Positions 38,589 to 51,700 of a DNA stretch of 64,000 bases are shown here, in pieces. Numbering within the stretch: position 1 is the stretch's first letter; each line of letters begins with the position of its first letter. A program made the translations under genes and the position numbers. This DNA comes from Blastomyces gilchristii SLH14081 (lineage: Eukaryota > Ascomycota > Eurotiomycetes > Onygenales > Ajellomycetaceae): positions 2,105,302 to 2,169,301 of the forward strand of contig NW_003101675.1 in assembly GCF_000003855.2 (NCBI RefSeq), in the 5' to 3' direction. The notes beneath the pieces are model-generated. The model saw only the letters and a program-made list of their open reading frames with translations. It searched no databases and was not told the origin of the DNA.

Positions 38589-40311
38589 GGTGATAATAGT
38601 AATAATAATGATGATAATGATAATGATGATGATGATGAAAGAGAGAGTGTATTGAAATATATTACTGACTTATCAAATATAAAGAGACTTAAAGAAAATA
38701 TTAACAGCTTTCAGAGATGTACAGAAACAGCTACAGTATTGTATAGTAATATCATCTTTATTTAATACATATACTATTGATATTCTTTATATGCAGTTAT
38801 TATATAATCTGTATCAGAGATACATGCAGAAAACAGATCTTTATTACTAGAATAAATAATTACAGTAATTCTCTGTTTTCATATTATAAAGATAAGTTAT
38901 TCTTATTTCTTTCTTCTCTCTTTTCTCTTCTTCAATCAATCACTAATTTCAAGCTGATATGACAACTATTAAAACACTCTCAGATACTCTCAAATTGAAG
39001 AGTATAGATTAATTAAATTTTAAATACAGAAGAAACTAAATTATCTTCTATAGATTTAATTATTCATCTTTTTTTTAAATAAAACAGCAGTTATGTTCTT
39101 CTCTTCTCTCAATCAAATGAAACATAATCTATGAAAAGTGAGTATTATATCAGACTATAATGATCAACATGGTCTCAGCATGCAGAGCTGTATATACACA
39201 GCATGTACTGAACTGAAAGACTGTGTGAGTTGTAAATTAACAGCAGTATCTCAGAGAGAGCTGTGTGATATGAGAAAGTTATAACTCTTAGTCATGTGTG
39301 CAGAGAATGAATTATCACAGTAAGTATATATACATTGAAGTAATACTTTTTAATAATACTCAGTCTCTGATATAATGAAAATAGAGTCTCTTCATGAGAT
39401 CTGTTTTTATCAGAAGTCAGAAAATCTTATATTTCTTAAGATCATCTTCACACATCTTGTCTGTGAAATCAATGAGAAGAATTATTGATTTCAGTGTTCT
39501 GTTCTTGATATTATTTAAATAACAGCAGAGTTCACTCTGATCACACTTTTTAAGTGTATATTTTCTAATTATTCACATTTATACAGATATATACTGATTA
39601 TTTATTAAATAATATTAAGATAATAACTTATCACAGCTGTGTTATTCTCACTGTAAGAAATATATAATTGATAATAAATATTGTAAAGACTCTGAAGAGT
39701 GAGTATTTTGAAAGTACTGTAGCTCTGTGATCTTGATTTTTTTTATTTTTATTTTTTATTTTTTTCTTTTTCTTTTATTTTTTTTTTCTTTCTCTTTTCT
39801 TTTTTTTTTTTTCTTTCTCTTTCTTTCTCTTTTTTTCTTTCTCTTCTTTTTTTTCTTTCTCTTTTTTTTTTGTTATGATTTTTTCTTATTATTGTTTTAT
39901 TTTTTGTTTTTTTATTTTTTTTGTATTTTATATTTTTTTTTGAATTAAAATGATATTAATTATAATCTGTGTTTAGAAAAGTAATAATATTTAATAACAC
40001 TCTCTATTGAATTTTCAACAAATGAGCACTATGTTATGATATTATATAAGTGAGAAATGATTTCATAATCTCATTTAATATCATTTTCAATAATGAGATC
40101 AGAATGAAAATATGACTAAGAATTTAAACATATTCTTTATCTGAGACTAGATTTCTATTTGAAAAGTGAATCTGAGATCTTTAATATTTGAAATAATGTG
40201 ATTTAGAATCAATGTGATGAACACAAATTATGATCAGAAGTAATGCTTTTAAATAATATAATAACTGTAAAGTTTGATCCTGATCTCAGACACGGTCACA
40301 CGGTCAGTCTA
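37401..40311 (+). other. L1-DNA right part with coding-like and low-complexity tracts
   Basis: The right 2.9 kb of L1-DNA matches 59,268-62,495 in inverted orientation. On the minus strand, 37,700-38,480 reads as a Lys-rich protein-like stretch if TGA is taken as a mutated Trp codon. On the plus strand, 39,367-39,560 gives KIESLHEICFYQKSENLIF and LKIIFTHLVCEINE, also kept in copy 2 (complement of 60,178-59,942). The family is unknown. Confidence 0.6.
39735..39945 (+). repeat. T-rich tract of about 210 nt in L1-DNA
   Basis: Almost pure T with scattered C. The complementary A-rich tract lies at about 59,640-59,815 in the inverted copy, so it is an inherited part of the transposon. Confidence 0.9.
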
Positions 40312-40319
40312 GACATACT

Positions 40320-43300
40320 AAACTGAGAATGTTAACTTATTATAGAAAAGTATTGAACAGTGATCTGATTTTAAAACTGAGAACTTATTTCAATCAGTAT
40401 CATAGAATTCTTATAGCTTATTAAGAAATGAATAAAGTAATTCAAGGTTGAAAAGATTTATAAATTATATACTGACTTTCTCTGATATCTTATTTAATAA
40501 TAGATGATTAAAAATCTTTAAAGTAATATAATCTTTTATTAACTTTAACTTTATAGAGTAGTTCAGTAAATTATCATTCTTATCTTCAGCTTCTTCATTT
40601 ATTCTCAGCAGATTATTAAACAGTGCTGAATAAATTATATATAAATCTTAAATCTTCTACATTAGATATATATCAGAGCTATTAAAGAAATCTCTTAATA
40701 CTAGTTATAAAGTTTAGTAAAAGCTCTTTTATAAGAGTAGTATCTTTTTTATATCTTAATAATTTATTCACTGTACTAGATTTTTATAGTCTTAATACTT
40801 ATTCTCTTCTATCAGAATATTACAGTTATTGAATACTATATATTTTTTAATCTGCTTAATATAATATAAATTAATATATATATTCAGCTATTTCTTTATA
40901 TATTATATAAGCTTTGTTTTTTTTGTATAATCACTGATATATATGATGACAGTGCTCATAGTTGAAGTAGAGAATAACTGATAATTAATAACTGAACTAG
41001 CTTGAAATAACTTAAATATTATTACTGCTCTGACTGCTGCTTTAATAAGAAATTATAGTTATTAGTAAACTCTCAGTATAATTTAATAAATTACTTCAGA
41101 ATTATTTTCTCTCAGTAATTAAAATATTAATAGACTATTATTTCTTATAATAACTGTATATATCTGAATAATAAGATTAATAGATGATTAATTTAATACT
41201 GAAAATACTGTAGAAATAATCTACTTAATTACTGAACTGAGTCATTTCTCTCTAAGCTTACACTGTAAGATAAGAGATATAATAATTGAAGCTTAAGTAT
41301 ATTCTTAAAGCTGATACTTCTTGAGATAAGTAATCAGTGACTGTAGATAATTTTAACTATAAGAAAAAGAGAATATCTATAATATTCAGAAGTATTCTAA
41401 CTGATTATACAGTAATAAGACAGTACTGATTAATAATAAGTATGAAATCTCTGATATATCAGTGAACTCACTATGATATGAATCAGATAAGAAAAAAAAG
41501 ATTAAATTCAAACTTAAATATATCTGAAAAAGAAATATAATCTGTGATATTATTTCTTACTCTTAATATATTTAATCTCTGTATATGAAATTCAGTAGAT
41601 CATTCAGTTTAGCTCAAAGATGTTATATATAGTAGTGAAATCAGCTGTTATTATATAAATTATAGTTCAGATTCAGTTAATTCTTATCATTGATAAAGTA
41701 GTTTTAATATAATCTTCTTACTATTAATTCTTTAATCTCTGTATTGCTATTTTACTGCAGTATATCTTTAAAAAATATAATATAAGATATAATCACTCTT
41801 ATCTTTTTTTCACTAATATTTATTATAACTCTCTTATAATTCAATATAAATAAGTTATATAATAATACAGTAACTATATCAGAAAAATTGATACTATAAG
41901 AATTAAAGATTAGAATAAAAATATTATTTCAATTTAAGTACTTAACAGCACTCAGTGTAGAAATCAAATAAAAACTTATTAAGCTTCAGTACATATTCTG
42001 ATATAAATCAAATTCATCAATAAATAATTAATATGATAGAAAAATAACTTATATATCAGAATAAAATATACTTTTCAAAAGATCTTATTTATATGTCATA
42101 ATTTTCAACTCAGTCTGAATCAGTGAAGATTTATAATATAGTTATATCTTAATAACTTCAGTTTTAATTCTCATAATCTGATGAAGAAAATACTGATCTT
42201 GACTCTTATATATCAGCAGATCAGAACCTGATTCAAATACTATATTTATATAAATATTAAGTTAATTAAGAACTTGAGTAATTAAGATATATTTCATCTC
42301 ATTCTTCATTGCAATTATTTCAAAGAGACTAAATAATAAATTCAAGAATAATAATCTTTATACAGTCTGTGAAGTATAGTAAACAGCTTCTTAAACTTTC
42401 AGAACTATTATATAAGATCTTATATCTGAATATCAGTAATTATATCTGATAAAATACACTCTTTTAATATAAGATATATTATTCAATTCTAATTTATAAA
42501 AGTATTTAATATATAGCCTGTATTACCTCAGTAGCTGATTATGAAGTTTAAGTTTGATGAAATAATCAAGGAAATTTCACTGAACTCTTTCAAAGTCTGT
42601 AAAACAGAGCTTTGAGAAGAATTCTGAAAGCATTCAAATTATCTTCTATTAAAGTAATGAAAATTAAAGCTTCAATTTTCTCTTCTGCTATTAAATTTGA
42701 AAAGATCTGTATGAACTATGCTCTGAGAGTTATAAAGATGAGCTTAAATCATATAATCAGAGAAAGAGTCTCTTCTTCATTTTCATCAATTAACTCTGAA
42801 AATGAACTGGATTGAAATAGATTTCTTGATTGAAATGAAAATAATTCTTCAAAGAAAATGCCTTCTCAACTGTACAGACTATACTCACTGATTAAAAATC
42901 AATTTTCTTCTTTAAATGTTGAAAAAGTTGATCATGAGAAGTTATCTCTCTGAAGAGAAAAGCTTGAATCTCTTATAGACTTATAAATAAGTGAACTATC
43001 TAAAGAGAAAGAATATGAACAGCATTTGAAGAGAATTTCTACAATCAATATAAAAGACTCTATTCTGATTTATTTAGATGACTCAAAAAACAAGAATTTG
43101 AATAGATTAGATACAGGCATTGCTTATACTGAAGATAATATTAATTTTATCTCAGATTTCTGAAATTTAGGCTGTGAATCTGAAGTCTTTGACACTGAAC
43201 TATTTGTAATAGTGAAAGCTTTCAAACTTATTGAAATAAAATCTCATAAAAGAGAAAATAGTTTGAAAGAGACATGAATATTCTCTGATAGTTAAGCTGC

Positions 43301-44323
43301 TTTAAAAAGACTTAGAAATAGTCAGATTTATAATGATCAAATGAATCTTGAACTGATCTTAAACTCTGTTTTAAAAATTCAAAAGAGAAGAATATCAAAG
43401 CTGATAATTTATCTGCACTGAGTTCCTGCTCATATAAATATTCATGACAATGAATTGGCTGATTCAGCTGTAAAAAAAGGTTCAGAACTAAGCAGATCTA
43501 TTCAAAAAAATTGTGTCCTGATCTTTTATAAAGAGAAAAATAAAAGAATCTTGTTTAGACAAGTGAAATGAAAGCTGGCAGAAATAAAAGAAGAGTATAC
43601 ATTATTCAAGATTTGAAACAAAACTCAAGTGAAAATCTTGTTCAATTAAATGTAAAAAGAAAATATTCTTATCTATAATACAGCTGAAACTAGAACATGG
43701 CTATTTCAAATCTTATATGCAAAGATTTGATGATAGATTTAATTCAATAGAATACTCATTCTGCAATGCAAATGAGAATTCTGAGTATATTATAATGCAT
43801 CATGCATTATACAATAGTCTCAGAGTCAGATTGAAAGAGAAGTATGATCTAAATCAATTAAATATGAGATTCTTATTCTCAACTGAGACAGGAATTAAAT
43901 ACTTAATAGACTTTCTATCAGAAACTCAAGCAGCTATAAGAAAATGACTGAATTCAGAAATATCTGAATATGAAGAGAAGGAAATTGATCAGATATAGTC
44001 TGTTAAAACAGCTATATACTATCTTTTGATAATTTGTTTCATTACAGTCTCTCTTTATTCTACTTTACTTTTTTCTTTCTATTCTTTTCTATCTATCTAT
44101 TTAATGTGTCTATCTTTAAGACTGTGATCTCTTTTCTTTTGTCATGATATTATCAAACGATTTCAAAGTATTAGAAGATGTTAAAACACTGTAATTTGTA
44201 AACAGTTTTTATATTCTGAGCTAGAATTTTCTGATTTTACATATCTGAAATTGATGAATGTATAATAGTTAACTTTATAGATATAGGAAAAACCCTGAGA
44301 ACTAAAAGTTCTCAGATAGATGT
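40320..44323 (+). mobile_element. LINE remnant (Tad/I-like) with RT C-terminus and RNase H
   Basis: On the plus strand, 42,520-42,800 reads ITSVADYEV, NNQGNFTELFQSL and RRILKAFKLSSIKVM, the region after the reverse transcriptase core of Tad1-like LINEs, with mutated Trp codons as stops. From 43,070 an RNase H domain follows: IYLDDSKNKN, then FDTELFVIVKAF, IFSDS and AALKRL, and VPAHINIHDNELADSA near 43,420-43,470, so the acidic catalytic positions are still recognisable. The frame carries on to about 43,960 and then into a T-rich 3' region. Upstream (40,320-42,500) is more heavily mutated and I cannot read the polymerase core there. No poly-A tail or target duplication was found, so the element ends are uncertain. 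It is the oldest layer resolved. Confidence 0.75.
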
Positions 44324-44328
44324 CATAG

Positions 44329-44662
44329 TGTAAGAGGCCTACGCCGAATAGATCAGTATAATATTGATAGATCTTATATAACAAAGTGTAAGAGGCCTAC
44401 ACTGAATAGATTAGTATAATATTGATAGGTCTTATATAACAAAGATAAAAACATTAGAGAAGGAAAGAAAGAGAAAGTGTAGAAATCAGCAATTGAGATG
44501 AATATTTATACATGTATGTGATGATGTACACAGTGAAGCTTCGGGGTGGAAGAATCTATACATGTTCATGATAGCTGAGAATTGATGATCGAGAATGAAG
44601 TGGAAGAATCTATGAAGTGTAACAGAATAGTCTATATAATTGATCAGGTGCAGCCCGCCACA
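44329..44662 (-). repeat. Gypsy D left LTR (3' LTR) with internal tandem
   Basis: 334 bp. It begins with two copies of a 58-bp unit (from TGTAAGAGGCCTACGCC). The start keeps its CpGs, while the interior is mutated relative to the right LTR. Confidence 0.9.
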
Positions 44663-46580
44663 TTAGCCCCTCTCTTTCAGAAGTAGTTCTCATCAGTCAA
44701 GAGCTGCTGTTTCAGATAACACAGAACTCAGAGTACAGGTCAGTTGATTATAGCTGACTCATTTCATGAGATATTGTCAGCTGCGGCTGTGAGGTCTCTT
44801 ATCAAGAATATTCTCAATCTCTCACTCAAGCTCATTATCTTCTTCTATGATGCCTGGTGACTGTCAGTCAGAAGTCAGTTGAGAAGAGAATGAATCAGTG
44901 ACAGCACAGTGTAACAAGCTTGTATGAAATACATTATGAATCTCTAGTGATGTGTCAAGATGATAGTTGTAACTATCTAGAACTTCTATCACTTCATATC
45001 TGATATGATGGTAATCTAGTGTATAAGATGAACATGTGATTTATATGTTCTTAAGATTCAATCATATCAGATCTTCTATCTTATATTGTTTGACAGAGTC
45101 TTCATAAACATTGATTTGATTCTCTTGATTCTGTTTCACAGTTGTCATAAAGACCTCTGCTCAATCACAGACATCTCAGAGCTTTATTACTATATTATCA
45201 GTGATCTGAATCAGACTGTGAGAGTTCAGTATGAACTGTGTGATCTCTAGAAGATTTAACACTTGCATATAATAACTGTGTATAAGAAAGAACAGGCTTA
45301 TATCTGTTGAAACAGCATCTCATTCATTAATAGCAATCTCTGTGTGTAGAAGCAGATCATGTTAATCATCTTATAAGTAATTGCAGAACTTACAGAGATA
45401 ATTCTTTATAGTCTGAATTGTCTGTTCTGATGTATTATCAGTCTCAGAATAATAGACAGTTGATAGACAGTGTATAATCTTAAGAACTTGACAGATTCTT
45501 ATTTAGAGAGTACTTATAAATTAATGACTCTGATCTGATACTATGAATCTCAGCAATTCATATATCTGATAGAATAAGCTCTGTAGAAAAGCTTCAGTGA
45601 CTTGTTCAGTATTTATCTTATCACAAGATTTTAATATTATATCTTTGCTTAATCAGTTCACAATGATCAGAACATTTCTACAACTCTTACTCTCAGAGAG
45701 ATTAATTATGAAGTCAATTATCACATCTCATCAGATTCTATCAGAAATATCAAGTGATTTCAGTAGATCTTTTCTATGATTCTTTTATAAAATAATGAAA
45801 GAACAATGATTACAGTTTTAAATGAAATATCTGATACTTTTTGATATCTCAGATCAGTAGAACTCTTGAGAGATTATTTAATACAATTATTTATAATCTG
45901 AATAATCAGTTATACACAAATCATACATCTTTTGCATTATTCAAGTGTGTAAGAATTCAGAGTAGAGAACTTAATATTGTTTACAGAACTACAGAGTATT
46001 ATCTCATTGATTGAATATTCTGAGATATCAGTTCTTATATGTAATTCTGAGAGAAATTGAGATGCTTCTTGATATACTGCTTCAGTGAGAATCTGAAGAA
46101 GTTCATCAGTCTAAGCTGCTGTATGTCACAGTTCATTCAGTGTAGAGAAAGTGAAGATATTAATATCAGTGTCAGTTTGAAGAGAGAATGTTCTAATCAG
46201 AGAAATATATATAGTGTTATAAGTTGTTCTATCTTGATCAATCAATATCTTCAGATCTAAGAGCTGGTGTTCTCAGTTTATTCAGTATGTATCTGTTATA
46301 TTGAGCAGTATATCTTATTCTCATCATGAGAGAGCATCTACCATCGAGTTCTAACTGTCAGAATGATAGTGTATTGTAAAATGAAAGTAGCTTAAGAACT
46401 CAGATCATCATATCTATTATTCAGTGAGTTTACAGATAGTTATAAAGTATTTAAGATTCTTATAATCTGTGATTATCTCAAATTCAGAGACACTTTGAAG
46501 TTCAGAGTCTCATTCTTCTAAATAATATACAATCATGAGAAGTTTCTTGTCATAGATCTCATAGTTACATTCAGTGAAAC

Positions 46581-47086
46581 TAGACTGACTGCTGAGATCA
46601 TGAATTTCACATTTGATCTCATTTGATCTGATCTCATACATTTCTTGGCGTGAATCCCGCTGGGACTGGCTATCAAAAAAACATGTAAAGTGACTATATA
46701 TCAGATCTTAAAATGAAATCATAACTTGAAAAAAATGAGAAAGTGATTTCATTTGGTTCCATTTAGTCCCATTCTTAGCATAAAGTTACTATTTTTAGAC
46801 ATTTTAAGGTTTTTTTTAGACTATTTTTAATTTTTTAAAAAGTAACACTTTTTGATAACACTCAAATAAGATTTAAAGTCATTTAAAGCAATAAAAATAA
46901 TTTAAATTAAGAAGTGAAAATCATGATTTCATTTGAAAAATGTGACAAGAGTAGACAGTAAGTCTCACTGAGACAGTATGAGACTACTATCTAATATTAA
47001 AACCATGTAATGAGATCAGTTGAATTGATAATGAGACTATCAAAAAATCTGGTTCTGGTCTCAGATACAGTCACACGGTCAGTCTA
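46581..47086 (+). mobile_element. MITE M-c (506 bp) inside Gypsy D
   Basis: Ends TAGACTGACTG and CACGGTCAGTCTA. The 8-bp duplication is AGTGAAAC (46,573-46,580) / AGTAAAAC (47,087-47,094) with one G-to-A difference. It splits the Gypsy D coding region between reverse transcriptase and RNase H. It aligns along its full length with M-b and shows the same changes repeated (GG to GA, CC to TC, CG to CA). Confidence 0.92.
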
Positions 47087-48204
47087 AGTAAAACTCAGTT
47101 TCTTAGATATGAAGACACATGATTGTAGAACATCTTCATCATCATATTACAATATCACTTCTTCTATTACATAGTCAGAGAAATCAGCTTTAACAACTGT
47201 TTCATAATCAGAATTAAATGTTATCAGCAGAGAGATATTAATGAATATCTTCTTCATCTATATAAATACAGCTTTAACATCTGCTAATTATTGAAATACT
47301 AAGTCTTTTCTAGTGAGTTCTGTAAGTAGTCTCATAATATCTGAGAAGTTTTGTATAAATTATTAATAGAAGTTAGCAAATCTGATGAAGCTTTGTACAT
47401 CTTTCAAAGTGTGTGAGACCTCTCATTCAAGAATAGCAGAGATCTTCTCAGAATTCATTTGAATTTTCTTACCAGCTTCTATGATGAAACCTAAGTATTT
47501 AGTACTCTTGACTTTGAAATCACACTTGTCAATATCAATTGATAGTTCTGCTTCTTATAGTTGTTGTAATACTCTTTACACATACTCTTGATATTTCTTT
47601 CTGAATTCATTGATGAAGATGAGAATGTCATCTAGATAGGCAGATACAAATTCATTAAGAAAGTCTCAGAGTGCTCAGTTAATATACTTCTGAAATGTAC
47701 TGAGAGTATTGACCAGTTCAAAGAGTGTAACTACTCATTCAAAGAGATCATATTATGTTCAGAATGCTGTAAGTCACTCATCTTCTTCAGTGATGTGAAT
47801 TTTATGAAATGCAATGATGACATCTAACTTTGTAAATCATTGAGCTTGTTCAATATGAGTTAGAGTTTTATTGATAAGAGATAAAGAATAACAGTCTTTC
47901 TTTATTAATCTGTTCAATTCTCAATAATTCATGCAGAATCAGAGTTCTTCACCTGGTTTCTTTGCAAAGAGAATAGAGACTGTGATGAAAGAGTTGCTGA
48001 CATGTATAAATTTCTTATTCAACAGATCATTGAGTGTCTTTCAAAGAAGAAGAAGTTCATCTCAGAACATGTTATAAAAAGAGTCTTATGACAGTTCAGA
48101 ATTCTTATCATTCTTTTTCTCTAACTTGATACTGTGATCTATTTCAGAACCTTGTAAGAGAGATATATTTGTAATATTATCTTATCAGAAGACATCTAGA
48201 TATT

Positions 48205-48736
48205 TGTAACATAGCAGAACCGAAGCGGTGGCTAGTCAGCAGTGACATGTAGAGGTAGTTGTTTGAAAAGCTGTATAAGTGAGCTTGACTATCTTGCTTA
48301 AATAGCGAGCTCATAGGCTACAGAGTTATTGCGAGGATATCACAGATATAATACTTAGTATACTAAGAAGATTGTATGAGACATGCAGTAACTCTCATAT
48401 ATATTTCAGTAGAAGAAAAATAAATCACTGACTTCTTTCAGGAAGAGTCAGCATCTAGCTATTCTATATAGATAATGAGTGAATATCTTCTCTCATTTCA
48501 TGAGTGAGAATAGCTGAAGTGATACCTCAGCAGTGCCTCACTGTCAAGAAAAAGTAATCTGCTAATCTTGTATAGAAGTGAGGTTCTTATATTTATCAAT
48601 CAGATCTTTCTATAATATATCTGAATGATATCATAGAGCAGTTGAAAACCAGTTCAGATGAGATGAAATTATTCATATAAAAGTAATGAGCTGTGTGAAA
48701 CTGTAATAAGACCTTGACACAGCTGAGAGTATGACA
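48205..48736 (-). repeat. Gypsy C left LTR (3' LTR)
   Basis: 532 bp. The outer start TGTAACATAGCAGAACCG is mostly spared, while the inner end CTGAGAGTATGACA is mutated. Confidence 0.9.
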
Positions 48737-51700
48737 ATACTCTTCTCTTTAAAAGTATAGTCTCTATGCTCTCAAGATTACTGAATTAGAAATTATCTTT
48801 GTTGTATAGCAATGATTGTCAACTGATTAACAGTGTATATACTGTGTGTGATACAAAGAAATAGATGAGTTTTTCTGCTGACTGTGTAGATCTTTCTTTA
48901 TTCATCTTCATTTAAATCAAATATGTGATAAGTGAGTTTCTTATATATCAATTTGAGATGAAGAAAATGTAGTTAATAAGTGACTTACAGATCTCTCATT
49001 ATATTCTATTCTATATATAAAATTCTCTGCAAAAGTGATGTATTTTAGAGACAAAGCTAACAGTAGTGACAGGATTTTTTCAAAAAGATCTTTCTCTCTG
49101 TGAAACATTTTTCTTTCTCTCTCTCTCAATTACAACAGTGAGTGCATGAGAGTATCATTCTTGAAGAATAATAAAGAGCTTATTCTGATATTCTCTAGTG
49201 AGTAAATGTCTTTATGATGCAGCTGCAGCCTTCATAACTGTCAAGAAAGCCCAGTTGAAGGTGAAGACAGTAGTGTTAACAGACTGTGAGAGCACTGCTC
49301 TCATTGTCACATCTTCTTCTTCTTCTCCTCCTGCTTCTCTTGCAGTCATGATGACAGTCACTATGCCTTGCAGTGAGGTATTATCTCTTCTGCTGATTGA
49401 TTCATCTGTGTTCAGTTCTTCTTCTACTTCTCTCATTACTGTTGCAACACCACCTTCTCTCTCAATCAACACAGTGATGTATGACCCTGTGTAATCATTC
49501 AGAGAGAATCTCAGAGAGAGCTTGATTCTGAGAACAGTAGCTCTGAGAAGCTCAATCTGTAGTTCTTCTTCTGTGACATGTCTGAGCCCTGCTCAGAATG
49601 CTGCTAGATTGAGTCTGCAGAGTTCTGCAGTTCCTTTATCTTCTTCTTATAAAGAGGCTTCAGTGTGACTTCTGACTGATATCATTATCTGTCTGCACTA
49701 CACTAAGCAGCTGAAGAAGAGAGGGATTTTATACACTTATCTCTTCTCTCACTTCTGTTGTTTCTGTTGTATCTGTAACAATGACTTCTGTCTCTCTGTA
49801 AGTATTACCTACTCTACAAGAAGGCATTATATTGACTCTGACAAGAAGCTCAGATATTCAAGCAGTACAGAGTGAGAGTCTCAGAGCTTCAAGTGTTAAT
49901 GAATTCTGTCAAGACTGAGGAGATTTCTCTTACTCATCTGTAAAAGAAGATGAAAGTGTGAATCTCTGAGATGAAAAAACACCTCAGAATGACTGACTCT
50001 AAGAAGGAGTCAGCTGATGCTGCTGTTGAAAGTATCACAGAGATCAATTATTAATTGAAGAGAATCTCACTTTAATTGAAGCAGATAACTGAGATACTTT
50101 ATAAGTTGATAAGTTAATATTTTATATATTTCTCATACTCTTCTGTAGTGCTGCAGCACTAACTTCTTGACAGACAAAGATACTAGTGCTGAAGACTTCA
50201 ACAGTGAAGAATGAGTTTGATAAGAGTATGATTGTTAATGAGTAGGCTCTGATTTCTCTTTTTACTTTTTCAGCAGACTGTAGTCTCATTAGAATAGCAG
50301 TGATCTGCAGATCAATAATATTAATCTTTTTATTAATTTCAAATATCTCTTTTCTTTTAACTGCTTCAGAAATTTTACACTTGTGTAGTCTCATTAAACT
50401 TCTAAAAATTCTTTGAGAGAAAATAGAAGAAGAGTGCTACAGAGTCTATAAGACATCAGCTCATCACTGCAAGATCATCTCTAAAAAATTCTTTGAAAAA
50501 AATGAGAAGTCTTAAGCAGCATTTCTTGTTCAATATCTCTGATGTGTAACAGAATAATCTCTACTAGCTATCTCATAGCTTGTAATCTCTTTCTCAGCAT
50601 TTTTCAAATGCTTAAGCAGTTTTCATGAATTCTCTGATAATGAATAATCTTTTCATTTAACAAGGTATTGAAGCTTGCTGTAATATATTCACTTATTCAA
50701 TATTTTCTTCATAAGATATTCAGTATCACTCTCAATCTCAATATTATTCAGCTGAGATAGCTCTGTCTCAGAGTATTACTTATAGAGCTTTAAATAGAAA
50801 ATGTGAAAAACAGAATGAATTGATTTCAATTCTGTGAGTAATTTCAACTCATATATCTGCTTATTCATCACTCTTATTACTGAGAAAGATTCTAGTCATC
50901 ACTCACTGAGCTTCTTACACAGTCTCATTGTCTTGATATTCTTTGCTGAAAGTAGTACTTAATTCTATATCAAGAACTTCATTGAAAGATGTTTTTAATT
51001 ATAGTATTCTATCTATTACTTCTAGACATGATGAATGCTTTTCACTGTCTTCTTATGAATTTTGTTCAAAAGTTTCAATCTCACTTTTACTTTTAATACT
51101 GAGAAATACTTCATTCTCTGTATCTGTTCAATATTCTGACTATCTATTCTCTTCTTTAGAACATTGTCTGTGACATCACTAAGTAATAAAGAATTATATT
51201 TATAACAAGTATAAAAAGAAGATATCTTTAAGATTGCATTCTTTGCATTGTTATATATGAATTCAGTGATCAGAAGATGTTTGAGTCAATCATTCTGATA
51301 ATATAAATAGAACACTCAAAGATGCTGTTCTAGTATCTGATTCTGATGTTCAGTCTGATCATTGATCTGCAGATGAAATGTAGTACTGAGAAGATATTTT
51401 ATCATAAAATGATAGTAAAAAGCTGATCAGTATTTGCTAGTGAAGAGGAATTCTTGATCTGTTATTAATGATTTTGAAGCACTGTGATTACAAATGATGA
51501 TATCTAAAAACAGATCAGTCAATTCAGAGGCTTTAATCTTTTTATAAGTAGAAATATATCTGATTATCTTTATAAAGTAATTAACAATGACTAAAATTAA
51601 GTCATATTCTTTAACTCTTGTTGACTTCAGTAGGTCAACTATGAAATTCATTGATAAATTCTATCATGAGCTCTTTGAAACAGGCAGTAATATTAACTCA

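Larger units (their letters stand above)
17473..40311 (+). mobile_element. L1-DNA copy 1: about 5.8 kb DNA transposon, interrupted by two nests
   Basis: The ends read TAGACTGGCCGG on the left and ACACGGTCAGTCTA on the right, giving short imperfect inverted termini (TAGACTG-(G/A)CCG). A perfect 8-bp duplication GACATACT flanks it at 17,465-17,472 and 40,312-40,319. Removing M-a (with Gypsy A) and Gypsy B leaves 1,932 + 979 + 2,911 = about 5,822 bp. Eight-bp duplications are typical of hAT and of some other superfamilies such as Zisupton-like elements; I cannot assign one, because the mutated interior shows no recognisable transposase. On the minus strand, 37,700-38,480 keeps coding-like character (Lys-rich, with TGG turned to TGA). 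Other contents are a T-rich tract (39,735-39,945), a TA repeat (about 37,533-37,552) and an AAT/GAT array (38,549-38,640). Confidence 0.85.

Noticed and set aside
38777..38962. 61-codon frame almost identical to that read from 60,773-60,588
   Set aside because: Its repetition is explained by the two L1-DNA copies; the composition is Ile/Leu/Ser-rich AT-driven and no family is recognised.
39727..39948. 73-residue Phe/Leu-rich frame resembling a membrane protein
   Set aside because: A translation of the T-rich low-complexity tract.
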